From Lachnospiraceae bacterium (GTDB lineage Bacteria > Bacillota > Clostridia > Lachnospirales > Lachnospiraceae), in NCBI GenBank assembly GCA_030537215.1, contig JAUNOF010000007.1, forward strand, positions 1-46,638: a stretch of DNA of 46,638 nt, given 5' to 3'. Below are positions 31,732 through 41,204 of the stretch, in pieces (the first letter of the stretch is position 1; the number at the start of each line of letters is the position of its first letter). The position numbers and the translations under genes are program-made. Below the pieces are notes generated by a model. The model did not search any database and was not told where the DNA came from. It saw only the letters and a program-made list of their open reading frames with translations.

Positions 31732-32574
31732 TCACATCTCTCCTAAAAGCAGCAGCGGCACTGCAAATCCTACTGCAATCGCCCCAGCCGTCAAAATTAC
31801 ATCCAGACAGCTGAACAAACCATTGATCTCATTGTTGCTGAGCATATCCCGCATAGAATTCATAAAGGCCATCCCCGGAATCAAAAGCATGATCGTCCCA
31901 ATCATGATCTTATCCGGCCGGAAGCCAAGCCCCAGATATCCCCAGAATTCTCCGCAGAATCCCAGCACAGCGGAGACCAGCACAATATAAACCAGACGCT
32001 GAGGACACCGCTTTGCCAGCTTCTGATCCATGATAAACAAAAGCAGGCCCAGCACGGCCCCCGCCGCTCCGTCCCGCAGCCGCCCGCCGAAAAAACAGGC
32101 AAAGGAAAAGGCGGCCAGCATATACCCCAGAAGCGTTTCCTTTCTGGTTACGCTTCTGGCCTTGCGGCACTTTTCCAGAAGGTCTGCGATCTCCTCCAGA
32201 TCCGGTAATTCGGCACAGATCAAACGAGATGCCTGATTGAACTCCTCCAGCTTTCCCATATGGATCCCAACCTCATAGATTCGCTTGGAATTATTGTAAA
32301 GCTTCCCCTTTCCATCCTTGACACTCAGTATGATCAGAGAACGGATTGCGAAAATTTCGATGTCCTTCATGCCATATGCGGTGCACAGCCGGAAAATGGT
32401 GTCTTCCACCCGATAAACCTCCGCCCCTGCTTCCAGCATCGACTTTCCCATTTCAAGAAACAGATCCAGATAACAGCTCATATCCTTTATTGCCTCAGCC
32501 GTATTTTGCTCCTGGTCTCTGTTGTGATTCTTATCCGTCCTTTTCTTTGTATTTCTCTCTGCATCCGTATCCAT
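31732..32574 (-). CDS. ThrE/YjjP-type large exporter subunit
   Basis: A 280-residue protein: a charged N-terminal tail, then a DUF1212 domain with GAEVYRVEDTI near residue 50 and, after the soluble part, about five membrane segments including LLIPGMAFMNSMRDML. This is the large half of the split ThrE/YjjPB exporter and is followed at once by the small half. Confidence 0.87.
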   Translation of the reverse strand: MDTDAERNTKKRTDKNHNRDQEQNTAEAIKDMSCYLDLFLEMGKSMLEAGAEVYRVEDTIFRLCTAYGMKDIEIFAIRSLIILSVKDGKGKLYNNSKRIYEVGIHMGKLEEFNQASRLICAELPDLEEIADLLEKCRKARSVTRKETLLGYMLAAFSFACFFGGRLRDGAAGAVLGLLLFIMDQKLAKRCPQRLVYIVLVSAVLGFCGEFWGYLGLGFRPDKIMIGTIMLLIPGMAFMNSMRDMLSNNEINGLFSCLDVILTAGAIAVGFAVPLLLLGEM

Positions 32575-32643
32575 ATCTGAAATACCTCTTCCTCTGTTGA
32601 TTCCTGTGAAATAAAACTTCTGACTTTTTTCAGCGCGCAGAAA

Positions 32644-32658
32644 AGAGGAATATCCTCT
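32644..32658 (-). terminator. Weak hairpin after the second sugar operon
   Basis: AGAGGA/TCCTCT with a 3-nt loop, followed on the minus strand by TTTCTG. It lies about 50 bases past the stop of the last gene of that operon. A poor terminator by sequence. Confidence 0.4.
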
Positions 32659-32708
32659 GATACCCCTCTTTCCTTATTACAGTGAACCAGCCGTCTCTGC
32701 CTTTTGAC

Positions 32709-34409
32709 CTACTTTACGCTCTCAAGTCTCTTCTGCAGCCGGTCATAAGCGGCCTGCTTAATCTCAATTGCACGGCTGATATTCATCTTCTGGATCGTTT
32801 CTGCAAATTTATCATAGTTGTCAATGGATTCCGATCCTAAAATAAAGCGGATCACGTTCTCATCTCGATAGGTGGTGATATCGCTCATGATTCCTGCCAG
32901 CTCAGAGCTTTCCTCCGGAGTCAGGCTGACGGTCGGCGGATAGCGGTAGGTGAAGTCGGTTTCATTCCAAATGCGGGAAGCCTCCTCCTGTGCCGGATAG
33001 ACCCACATACGGATCGCTTCCGCCCGGTGATCCTTGGCAAATGCCTCCAGCTGAGATACCATCGCATATTTTCCTAATGCCACGTCTGCAGACAGGCCGT
33101 CCGGATTATGCAGGATCTCATCCGTAAACTGGGGCAGACCATTCTCATCCAGCTCATAGCTGACACCTTCAATTCCCCAGTTTAACAGGCGATTTCCTTC
33201 CTCGCTGTAGTGATAATCCAGCCACTTGCAGGCTGCCTCCACATCCTGGCACTTGGTGCTGATGGCAGTTCCAAAGCCTACGAACGGATAATTATCCAGG
33301 GAGGTATACTTTGGCGTATCACCTTCTGCTGCTACCGGGAATTTCACGCCGGAAATCTTGCTGTCATCACCGCCCAGAGCAGTAATGTAAACACCCATAC
33401 CGGCTCCCAGTCCAAAGAACCAGGCTCCCGCCTGATTGGTGGTGATCATAGCGTCTACTTCCTTACCAGTAATGGTAGAGAACTCAGAAGCAATCAGCCC
33501 CTCCTCATACCACTGGTTCATAGTTGTCAGATAATCCTTAAATGCAGGCTCGATGGGGCCGAATTTTACCACACCGTTATCCACATAGAAATCATAGTCC
33601 AGGCCTCCCCATGCATTTGCAAAGGTGCGGACCATACTGGTCTTCTCAGACAGTTTTCTGGACACCATAGGTACGATGGGATTTCCATCCTCATTGGTTC
33701 CTTTATTCTTAAATGCAGTTAAAACCGTATGCCACTCGTCAATCGTCTCCGGCGCTTCCAGTCCCAGCTCATCCAGCCAATCCTGCCGGATCTGATATCC
33801 GCGGTTGCAGACCACCAGGGTATCATCCTCAAAATAAGGGTATACGTTGGGGAAGCAGTAAATATTTCCTTTATCCGTGGTCATAGTCGCCTTGATCTCC
33901 GGATACTTTTCCAGGAATGCCTTCAGATTCGGGCAATTCTGTTCGATCAGGTCACTCAGCTCCAGGATCACACCTTCTTCAATCGCCTTGTCCGGTCCTC
34001 CGGCCACTGCATTGCCCCAGTCATAATGAATCATATCCGGATACTCACCGCCGGCGATCAGCAGACTGAAAGAATCACTCTCCTGACCTGTGGGCGGATG
34101 GATGAACTGTACATCTACACCGGTATTTTTTGCGATCTCCTGGTAACACTGGATGGTTCCGAAATTATCAGTGGTCGGGCCGATCTTGGTGGCATCCATC
34201 TTTACCCAGCAGGTCAGTTTAGAACTGCTTCCATCTCCGCTGCTGTCCGCTGACTGGCCAGAAGTGCTGCTGGCATCAGCAGGCTGACTGGCCGTACTGC
34301 TGCCATGATCCGATGTACCGGATCCGCCGCAGCCTGCCAGACTTCCCGCTGCCAGTCCAACTGCCAGAGAAAGGCTCACTGCTTTTCTTATGAAAGTCCG
34401 TTTTTTCAT
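32709..34409 (-). CDS. Lipoprotein solute-binding protein, LplA/YtcQ-like, paralog 2
   Basis: A 566-residue binding lipoprotein with lipobox SLAGC (Cys27), a Ser/Asp-rich linker, then a large two-lobe fold beginning TCWVKMDATKIGPTTDNFG. It is collinear over its whole length with the binding protein at 39463-41136, roughly three quarters identical by eye, yet sits at the far 3' end of the same operon, after five enzyme genes. Large binding proteins of this kind work with LplB/YtcP permeases on complex sugars or oligosaccharides. The substrate is not identifiable. The linker is the least conserved part between the two copies. Confidence 0.85.
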   Translation of the reverse strand: MKKRTFIRKAVSLSLAVGLAAGSLAGCGGSGTSDHGSSTASQPADASSTSGQSADSSGDGSSSKLTCWVKMDATKIGPTTDNFGTIQCYQEIAKNTGVDVQFIHPPTGQESDSFSLLIAGGEYPDMIHYDWGNAVAGGPDKAIEEGVILELSDLIEQNCPNLKAFLEKYPEIKATMTTDKGNIYCFPNVYPYFEDDTLVVCNRGYQIRQDWLDELGLEAPETIDEWHTVLTAFKNKGTNEDGNPIVPMVSRKLSEKTSMVRTFANAWGGLDYDFYVDNGVVKFGPIEPAFKDYLTTMNQWYEEGLIASEFSTITGKEVDAMITTNQAGAWFFGLGAGMGVYITALGGDDSKISGVKFPVAAEGDTPKYTSLDNYPFVGFGTAISTKCQDVEAACKWLDYHYSEEGNRLLNWGIEGVSYELDENGLPQFTDEILHNPDGLSADVALGKYAMVSQLEAFAKDHRAEAIRMWVYPAQEEASRIWNETDFTYRYPPTVSLTPEESSELAGIMSDITTYRDENVIRFILGSESIDNYDKFAETIQKMNISRAIEIKQAAYDRLQKRLESVK

Positions 34410-34458
34410 CTTATCTGATTCCTTTCCATTCCATTTCCTTCGTATCCTATCTGCTTTT

Positions 34459-35439
34459 TTATCGATCCAGCTTTTCAGCCAGCTCTCTCATCCACTGGAT
34501 ATCATCCTTCTCCAGCTCTAACTCAGCCGCTCTTACATTCTCCCGGATTTCCTTCTCTGCGCAGGCGCCGCTTAAGATCGTGATACAGTCCCCCTGAGCC
34601 AGAACCCATGCCAATGCCAGACTCGGAATGGTACAGTGATACTTGTCACAAAGAGCCTTCCATGCATCCAGCATGTCGATCACCTTCTCCATATTTCCTG
34701 CCTGGAACCATTTCTTGTTGCACTGTGCGCCCTGAGGCTTATAAGCCTTGGTATAGGTTCCGCTTAACAGCCCCTGCTCTAATGGAGAATATGCCTGCAG
34801 CACAATTCCATTCTCTTTACAGATCGGAAGCAGCTCCTCCTCCGTCTGGCGGTCCAGAACGCTGTACTTTGCCTGAACAATATCCAGATCGCCGTACTTT
34901 AAGTACTCCTTGATATGCTCCGGAGTTACGTTAGCTGCACCGATAGCCCGGATCTTTCCTTCCTCCTTCAGGCGATTCAGTACCTCCATGGTCTCTCCGA
35001 TTGGAGTAAAGTAAGGCTCTATCGACTGCCAGTGGGTCATATATACATCTACATAGTCGGTTCCCAGACGCTCCAGACTTAAATCGATCTCCTCCAGGAT
35101 GGATTCCTTGCTTAAGTTCTTGTAAAGCTGGGTATCGCCCACTTTGTTAAATAAGCTTCCCTGACGAGTCCACACAATACCGCACTTGGTAATCACATGG
35201 ATCTTTTCACGGTCCATCTGAGAAAGGGCCTTGCCCAGAATCCGCTCACTCTGGCCGAAGTTGTATCCAGGCGCAGTATCTACCAGGTTGATTCCCAGTT
35301 CCGGGCAGCTTGCAATGGTATCGATGCACTGCTGCAGATCTTTATCTCCTCCCCATGCTGGACCGCCGCCGATGGCCCAGGTTCCTAATCCCATTCTGGT
35401 GATTTCCATTCCGGATTTTCCAAGCTTTATTTTTTTCAT
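34459..35439 (-). CDS. Aldo/keto reductase
   Basis: A 326-residue AKR with the catalytic tetrad Asp54 and Tyr59 (VDTAPGYNFG), Lys85 (VITKCG) and His136 (YMTHW). These enzymes reduce aldehydes or ketones with NADPH or oxidise sugar hydroxyls. The gene overlaps the kinase gene by 4 bases (ATGA-type), so the two are translationally coupled. In this operon it could reduce the aldehyde released by the aldolase, or carry out an early sugar oxidation; neither is proven. Confidence 0.88.
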   Translation of the reverse strand: MKKIKLGKSGMEITRMGLGTWAIGGGPAWGGDKDLQQCIDTIASCPELGINLVDTAPGYNFGQSERILGKALSQMDREKIHVITKCGIVWTRQGSLFNKVGDTQLYKNLSKESILEEIDLSLERLGTDYVDVYMTHWQSIEPYFTPIGETMEVLNRLKEEGKIRAIGAANVTPEHIKEYLKYGDLDIVQAKYSVLDRQTEEELLPICKENGIVLQAYSPLEQGLLSGTYTKAYKPQGAQCNKKWFQAGNMEKVIDMLDAWKALCDKYHCTIPSLALAWVLAQGDCITILSGACAEKEIRENVRAAELELEKDDIQWMRELAEKLDR

Positions 35440-36401
35440 ACTGTTTCCTTTCCCTGATATATCTTTACATATTCCTGATAACGAGCTTCTGCCTTTTCCC
35501 GGCTGGTCACACCGGTTGTAGCCCCCACATATTCTACGGATACGGAAGCTACCGCATTGGCATACCTGCCGCAGGTAACCAGATCATTTCCCCTTAAAAA
35601 TGCACTGATGAATCCGGAAGCAAAGTTGTCCCCGGCACCGGTGGTATCAATACAGTTTGCCTTTGGATAAGCCGGAACCACGATGGCTTCCTGATGATTC
35701 TTGATCAGACAGCCGGATTTTCCGGTCTTTACGATCACGTTCTTTACCCCATAGGAAAGGAAGGTGTCTGCAATCTCATTGACATCCGTCTTTCCGGTCA
35801 TCAGACTTGCCTCTGAATAATTTGGGAAAAAATAGTCCACATAGGATAATGCCTCCCGAATATCCTGGATGGTCTCGCCTAATCTGGGCTTTACCATATC
35901 GGCAAAAATAGTCATTCCTGCTTCCTTTGCCCGGCGAAAGATGGGAACCAGCTTTTCACCGGTAAACAGCGGATTATTGAAAATGCTGGCAAAGGATAGT
36001 ACCTTAGCCTGTTCAAACACAGCCATATCTACATCTGCATCGGAAAACTTCCACAGACTTCCCTGACGGTTGGTGACAAATGTCCGCTCCCCATCCTCCG
36101 TTACCAATCCTACATTAATGGAAGTGGAAATGTCATCCCGCACCTTTACATAAGAGGTATCCACACCGTTGTTCTGAAAGTACTCCATAATGTACCGGCC
36201 AGGTACATCATCTCCCACACAGCCGGCCAGGCATACCTTATGGCCAAGCCTGGTAATGATGGTTGCTTCATTTGCGGCATCTCCGCCGATGGTCATGCCG
36301 ATCCCATCTACCGGATAGGAGTCTACATCAAACACTTCCTTGCTTACCGGGCGCAGCAAAAGATCTACGATTGCTGCTCCGATGATTACGATATCATACA
36401 T
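35436..36401 (-). CDS. PfkB family carbohydrate kinase
   Basis: A 321-residue ribokinase-fold kinase: GGDAANEATIITRLG near residue 39 (substrate/Gly-rich motif) and DTTGAGDNFASGF with catalytic Asp258. It would phosphorylate a ketose or related sugar with ATP. It starts 15 bases after the aldolase stop, so kinase and aldolase are probably consecutive steps. Exact substrate unknown. Confidence 0.9.
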   Translation of the reverse strand: MYDIVIIGAAIVDLLLRPVSKEVFDVDSYPVDGIGMTIGGDAANEATIITRLGHKVCLAGCVGDDVPGRYIMEYFQNNGVDTSYVKVRDDISTSINVGLVTEDGERTFVTNRQGSLWKFSDADVDMAVFEQAKVLSFASIFNNPLFTGEKLVPIFRRAKEAGMTIFADMVKPRLGETIQDIREALSYVDYFFPNYSEASLMTGKTDVNEIADTFLSYGVKNVIVKTGKSGCLIKNHQEAIVVPAYPKANCIDTTGAGDNFASGFISAFLRGNDLVTCGRYANAVASVSVEYVGATTGVTSREKAEARYQEYVKIYQGKETV

Positions 36402-36416
36402 GTGATCACCTGATTT

Positions 36417-37250
36417 TTAAGCCTTTCCATCAGTACCAAACAGCAGGATCTTCTCCATTGCACGCTGCTTGATCGCCTGTCTCACATAACGCTGCATCTC
36501 CAGGAAGGAATCATTCACATGCTCTGCAACAGCCGCCATAGCCGCCTGGCATAATTCGGTGTGAATGTTGATCTTGGTGATACCTAACGAGATAGCCGTG
36601 CGGATATCGTCATCGCCGATGCCAGATGCGCCGTGAAGTACTAACGGTACGCTTACTGCATCCCGAACCTTCTCTACCACTTCAAAGTTCAGCTTCGGCT
36701 CAGAGGTATAAACACCATGCTGGTTTCCGATGGCAACCGCCAGAGAATCACAGCCGGTTCTCTCTACGAATTCTGCAGCCTGGCTGGGATCCGTATACTT
36801 GTAATTTGCCAGCGCTTCCTCATAGATGGTCTCATTTCCTACATGTCCTAACTCTGCCTCAACCGGGATTCCCAGCGGATGGAAATAGTCAACTACTTCC
36901 TTCGTCAAACGGATATTCTCCTCGAAGTCAAAAGCGGAAGCATCTCTCATAACAGAATTCATGCCGTGATTGTATGCATTTAACACAATCTCCATGCTTC
37001 TGCCGTGATCCCAGTGCGTGATAACCGGAACGGTAGCCTTCTTTGCCATGGAAACCATCATATGGCTGAAATCCTCAAAGGAGGTATTTCCCACGAATCC
37101 GGTACCGAAGGAGATGATAACTGGTGCGCGAAGCTCCTCTGCCGCATCCATAACACCCATCAGCATTTCTGCATTCCATACGTTAAAATGGGGAATCGCA
37201 TATTTCCCAAGTTTCGCTTTTTCTTCCCAATATTTGATATTTGCAAGCAT
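36417..37250 (-). CDS. Class II ketose-(bis)phosphate aldolase (GatY/KbaY/FbaA family)
   Basis: A 277-residue zinc aldolase. Asp81 (catalytic) and His82 (zinc) are in THWDHG; His178 in AIGNQHG and His206 in LHGASG complete the zinc site, in register with tagatose-bisphosphate aldolase. Two family motifs vary: HLDHG is HWDHG and LHGGSG is LHGASG, and GELG reads AELG, which hints at a different aldehyde moiety. It would release DHAP plus an aldehyde. The ribosome site AGGAGG precedes ATG 37250. Confidence 0.9.
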   Translation of the reverse strand: MLANIKYWEEKAKLGKYAIPHFNVWNAEMLMGVMDAAEELRAPVIISFGTGFVGNTSFEDFSHMMVSMAKKATVPVITHWDHGRSMEIVLNAYNHGMNSVMRDASAFDFEENIRLTKEVVDYFHPLGIPVEAELGHVGNETIYEEALANYKYTDPSQAAEFVERTGCDSLAVAIGNQHGVYTSEPKLNFEVVEKVRDAVSVPLVLHGASGIGDDDIRTAISLGITKINIHTELCQAAMAAVAEHVNDSFLEMQRYVRQAIKQRAMEKILLFGTDGKA

Positions 37251-37296
37251 GTTTAAACTCCTCCTATATGTATTCTTTATTTATAAGAAACCACTC

Positions 37297-38337
37297 TTAA
37301 TCGATCTTAATGACACCCTTGATAATCTCCGCCTTCCGGCTTAAGGATTCCTCAAATGCCCGCTGTACCTCCTCATAATCATAGACATCCGTCACCATAG
37401 ACTTCACATCAATCCTGCCGGATGAGATGGCATCGATGGTCATCGGATAATTATTGGCATAGCGGAAAACCGTCTGGATCTTTACCTCACGGTTAATCTT
37501 TAAAAAGTTGATAGGAGTATCGCCGGAAATCGTCCCCACGATCATGATCCGCCCGCCTCTCATTACCAGATTAACTGCCTGAGATGCTGTCTTTGGGGAA
37601 CCTGCAGTTTCAAATACAATATCTGCGCCCCACTCTCCCAGAAGCTCCTTTACCCGGGTTTCCGTATCCTCTGTCATACCATTAATCACAGCGGCAGCGC
37701 CAAGCTTTTTCGCCATCTGAAGGCGCTTTTCCAGCACATCCACCACCAGGATCTCCGATGCTCCCATTGCACGGCACGCCTGTAAGGTCATCAAGCCGAT
37801 GCAGCCGGCGCCCAGGATCACGATCTTATCCCCAGGACGTACCTGCGCCTCAGCCGCCGCATGCATGCCAACCGCAGCCGGCTCTACCAGAGCGCCCTCC
37901 ATCAGATCCATGTTGTCCGGCAAACGGTAGGTCATATTCTCCGGGTGAACCAGGTAGTTGGTCAGCGCGCCCCTGTAATTTGGCTGAGTTGCCATAAAGT
38001 CTACATCCGGGCAGATATTGTACTTGCCCGCTCTGCAGTAACGGCAGGTTCCGCAGGGAACTCCCGGTTCGATATTCACCCGGTCGCCGATCTTAATCTT
38101 CTTTACCTTCGCTCCTACTGCCACCACCGTTCCGGCACACTCATGTCCCAGTCCGATCTTCTGGTTGGGATCCTTGGGCGGAATAAACGGGCCGCACTCA
38201 AAGCCGTGTACATCAGAGCCGCAGATTCCCACATACTCTACCTTCAATAACACCTCATCATCCTTCGGCACCGGGAAGGCTGCCTCCAGAATCTCCATCC
38301 GCCCGGGATGGATCAGGATTGCTTCTGTATTCTTCAT
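37297..38337 (-). CDS. Zinc-dependent alcohol dehydrogenase (sorbitol/xylitol dehydrogenase-like)
   Basis: A 346-residue medium-chain dehydrogenase. Catalytic zinc ligands Cys39 (GICGSDVHGF) and His65/Glu66 (GLGHECAG); structural zinc Cys95, Cys98, Cys101, Cys109; nucleotide fold ILGAGCIGLM followed by VVDVLEKR, where the Asp favours NAD. Sorbitol dehydrogenase-like enzymes oxidise polyols to ketoses, which would feed the kinase and aldolase genes directly downstream. Confidence 0.9.
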   Translation of the reverse strand: MKNTEAILIHPGRMEILEAAFPVPKDDEVLLKVEYVGICGSDVHGFECGPFIPPKDPNQKIGLGHECAGTVVAVGAKVKKIKIGDRVNIEPGVPCGTCRYCRAGKYNICPDVDFMATQPNYRGALTNYLVHPENMTYRLPDNMDLMEGALVEPAAVGMHAAAEAQVRPGDKIVILGAGCIGLMTLQACRAMGASEILVVDVLEKRLQMAKKLGAAAVINGMTEDTETRVKELLGEWGADIVFETAGSPKTASQAVNLVMRGGRIMIVGTISGDTPINFLKINREVKIQTVFRYANNYPMTIDAISSGRIDVKSMVTDVYDYEEVQRAFEESLSRKAEIIKGVIKID

Positions 38338-38352
38338 GGAAATCCTCCTTCA

Positions 38353-39429
38353 TTAGTCCTCAAAATCATAAGTCATAATAACCTTGATGGCTTCCTTATC
38401 TGCCATAGCCTGGAAGCCCTTCTCCCACTCCGATAAGCCGATCCGGTGTGTGATCATCGGCTGTACCTTGATCTCACCCTTCTGAAGCAGGCGGATCGCA
38501 TTTCTCCAGGATGTGGAATCGTATGCCATATGTCCGATAATGCTCTTGTTCCAAGCAGTGATATCATTAATGGAGAAATCTAATGGCTTAAAGCCCATGC
38601 CCACACGAACGACCTCGCCGTTGGGACGCAGCATTTCAATCGACTGCTTTAACGCAATGTTCGCGCCGGAGCACTCAATGACCAGCCCTAAATTCTCCTT
38701 GCCGCAGATTTCCTGGCAGCGCTCTACTACGTTCTCACGGCTGGCATTTACTACATGGGTAGCGCCTAATTCCTGAGCTATTGCAAAGCGTACCTTGGTA
38801 TCCTCCTCCAGGCCAACCATAACGATATTAACGGCACCCATGATGCGGGCGATCTGTACAGCAAACAAGCCTAACGGGCCTGTGCCGAACACGACTACGT
38901 CCTGTCCTGGGAGGAAATGGGACTGCTGCGCCATTGCCTTGTAGGAGTTGCAGATCGGATCTAATACGGCTGCTTCCTCATACGCAACACCTTCCGGGAT
39001 CTCCCACAGCGCATGCTTGTGGATCCGTAAGATCTCACCAGGCACCTTGCAGTACTTGGAGAAGCCGCCGCCCCAGGTATTATTATCCAGTCCTAAATTT
39101 ACCTTCTCCGGGCAGCAGAGGAAGTCACCCATCTCACATGCCGGACAGGTGCCGCATACATGCGCGCTGTTGTCAGAAACTACTCTCTGGCCAACCTTCC
39201 AGTCCGTTACCTTCTCGCCTACCTGAACGATCTGTCCTGCAAATTCATGTCCTCTTACGGAGTTAAATTCATCGGAGCCGTTCTCTACCTTAAAGTGCTT
39301 CATATCTGCGCCGCAGATGGCTGCCGCCTTAATCTCGATAATCACATCTTCCGGTCCGCATACCGGCTCCGGTACGTCGATGAGCCGGTATCCGCCGAAT
39401 GCTTTTCCATATCTTGCTAATGCTTTCAT
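38353..39429 (-). CDS. Zinc-dependent alcohol dehydrogenase, second type
   Basis: A 358-residue medium-chain dehydrogenase distinct from its neighbour: Cys39 (AICGADMKHF), His61/Glu62 (RGHEFAG), structural cysteines 92, 95, 98 and 105/106, and VFGTGPLGLF in the nucleotide fold. It resembles L-threonine or sugar-alcohol dehydrogenases. Two such enzymes in one operon suggest two oxidation or reduction steps, or oxidation of two epimers. Confidence 0.9.
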   Translation of the reverse strand: MKALARYGKAFGGYRLIDVPEPVCGPEDVIIEIKAAAICGADMKHFKVENGSDEFNSVRGHEFAGQIVQVGEKVTDWKVGQRVVSDNSAHVCGTCPACEMGDFLCCPEKVNLGLDNNTWGGGFSKYCKVPGEILRIHKHALWEIPEGVAYEEAAVLDPICNSYKAMAQQSHFLPGQDVVVFGTGPLGLFAVQIARIMGAVNIVMVGLEEDTKVRFAIAQELGATHVVNASRENVVERCQEICGKENLGLVIECSGANIALKQSIEMLRPNGEVVRVGMGFKPLDFSINDITAWNKSIIGHMAYDSTSWRNAIRLLQKGEIKVQPMITHRIGLSEWEKGFQAMADKEAIKVIMTYDFED

Positions 39430-39462
39430 AATTGCCCTCCATTTATTCGTCCTTCATTTCCC

Positions 39463-41136
39463 TTACTGCACTGCCTTTAATCTTTCCTGCAGTCTGTCAT
39501 ATGCTGCCTGCTTGATCTCGATCGCACGATCAATATTCATCTTCTTGATGGTTTCTGCGAACTTCTCATAATTGTCCAACGGCTCCGTTCCCAGAATGAA
39601 TCGGATCACATTCTCATCACGGTAGGTGGTGATATCACTTAAAATACTTGCCAGCTCAGAGCTTTCATCAGGAGTCAGGCTGACGGTCGGCGGATAACGG
39701 AAGCTGAAGTCGGTCTCATTCCAGGTCTTGGATGCTGCTTCCTGCGCATCATAATTCCACATACGAATCGCTTCTGCACGGTCATCCTTTGCAAATGCCT
39801 CAAGCTGAGATACCATTGCATACTTTCCTAAAGCAACATCTACAGACAATCCTTCTGGATTCTTCATGATCTCATCGGTAAACTGAGGCTCGCCATTTTC
39901 ATCCAGCTCATAGCTGACACCTTCAATACCCCAGTTTAACAGGCGGCTGCCTTCCTCGCTGTAGTGGTAATCCAGCCACTTGCAGGCTGCCTTCACATCT
40001 TTACAGTTGGAGGTAATGGCAATACCTAAACCGATAAACGGATAATTATCTGCGGAAGTATATTTAGGGGTATCACCTTTTTCCTTTACCGGGAACTTAA
40101 TTCCGGAAATCTTGCTGTCATCGCCGCCTAATGCAGTGATATAAACGCCCATGCCTGCACCTAAACCGGATAACCATGCTCCAGCCTGATTGGTGGTAAT
40201 CAGGGCATCATGCTCCTTGCCGCTGTAGGTAGAGAAATCGGCTGCAATCAGGCCTTCTTCATACCACTGGTTCATCGTTGCCAGATACTCCTTAAATGCC
40301 GGCTCGATAGGACCGAACTTAACAACACCGTTCTCTAAATAGAAATCATAATCCATACCGTTCCATGCGTTGGCAAAGGTACGAACTAAGCTGGTCTTCT
40401 CAGACATCTTTCTGGAAACCATGGGCACGATTGGGCTTCCGTCTTCTGTGGTTCCCATTCCCTTAAATGCAGTCAGAACCGTGTGCCACTCATCAATTGT
40501 TTCCGGCGCTTCCAGTCCCAGCTCATCCAGCCAGTCCTGACGAATCTGAACACCGCGATTGCATTTTACTGCAGTATCTTCCTTGTAGTATGGATATACA
40601 TTGGGGAAGCAGTAAATCTTTCCGCTGTCGGTAGTCATAGCTGCCTTAATTTCCGGATACTCAGCCAAAAATGCCTTCAGATTCGGACAATTTTCTTCAA
40701 TCAGATCGGTTAATTCTAGGATTACGCCTTCTTCTATGGCCTTGTCCGGGCCGCCGGATACAGCATTACCCCAATCATAGTGAACCAGATCCGGATATTC
40801 ACCTCCGGAGATCATCAGGCTGAAGGAGTCGCTTTCCTGCCCGACCGGAGGATGAATAAATTCTACTTCAATGCCGGTATTCTCCATCATTTGCTTGTAG
40901 CACTGGATGGTACCATAATTATCTGTGGTAGGTGCAATCTTGGAAGAATCCATCTTTACCCAGTAAGTCAGCTTTGGAGTTCCGCTGCTTTCTGCGCTCT
41001 CTCCAGATGCAGCACCATTTCCTGCACCGCCTGCCGACTCAGAGGATTTTCCTCCGCAGCCTGCCAGTGTTCCGGCTGCCAGTGCCGCTGCCAGACTCAG
41101 GCTCAGCGCTTTTTTTACAAAATGTTTCTTTTTCAT
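39463..41136 (-). CDS. Lipoprotein solute-binding protein, LplA/YtcQ-like, paralog 1
   Basis: A 557-residue binding lipoprotein with lipobox TLAGC (Cys27) and mature part starting after a Ser/Gly-rich linker at LTYWVKMDSSKIAPTTDNYG. It directly follows the two permease genes, the normal place for the cognate binding protein. Its near-copy at 32709-34409 ends the operon. Segments such as GPDKAIEEGVILEL and EAPETIDEWHTVLTAFK are shared exactly. Confidence 0.87.
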   Translation of the reverse strand: MKKKHFVKKALSLSLAAALAAGTLAGCGGKSSESAGGAGNGAASGESAESSGTPKLTYWVKMDSSKIAPTTDNYGTIQCYKQMMENTGIEVEFIHPPVGQESDSFSLMISGGEYPDLVHYDWGNAVSGGPDKAIEEGVILELTDLIEENCPNLKAFLAEYPEIKAAMTTDSGKIYCFPNVYPYYKEDTAVKCNRGVQIRQDWLDELGLEAPETIDEWHTVLTAFKGMGTTEDGSPIVPMVSRKMSEKTSLVRTFANAWNGMDYDFYLENGVVKFGPIEPAFKEYLATMNQWYEEGLIAADFSTYSGKEHDALITTNQAGAWLSGLGAGMGVYITALGGDDSKISGIKFPVKEKGDTPKYTSADNYPFIGLGIAITSNCKDVKAACKWLDYHYSEEGSRLLNWGIEGVSYELDENGEPQFTDEIMKNPEGLSVDVALGKYAMVSQLEAFAKDDRAEAIRMWNYDAQEAASKTWNETDFSFRYPPTVSLTPDESSELASILSDITTYRDENVIRFILGTEPLDNYEKFAETIKKMNIDRAIEIKQAAYDRLQERLKAVQ

Positions 41137-41204
41137 GTTACATTTCCTCCTTTATTTCTTCATGAAATGCAGGGCATCCCATACTGCTTCAACATAGAAT
41201 CGAT

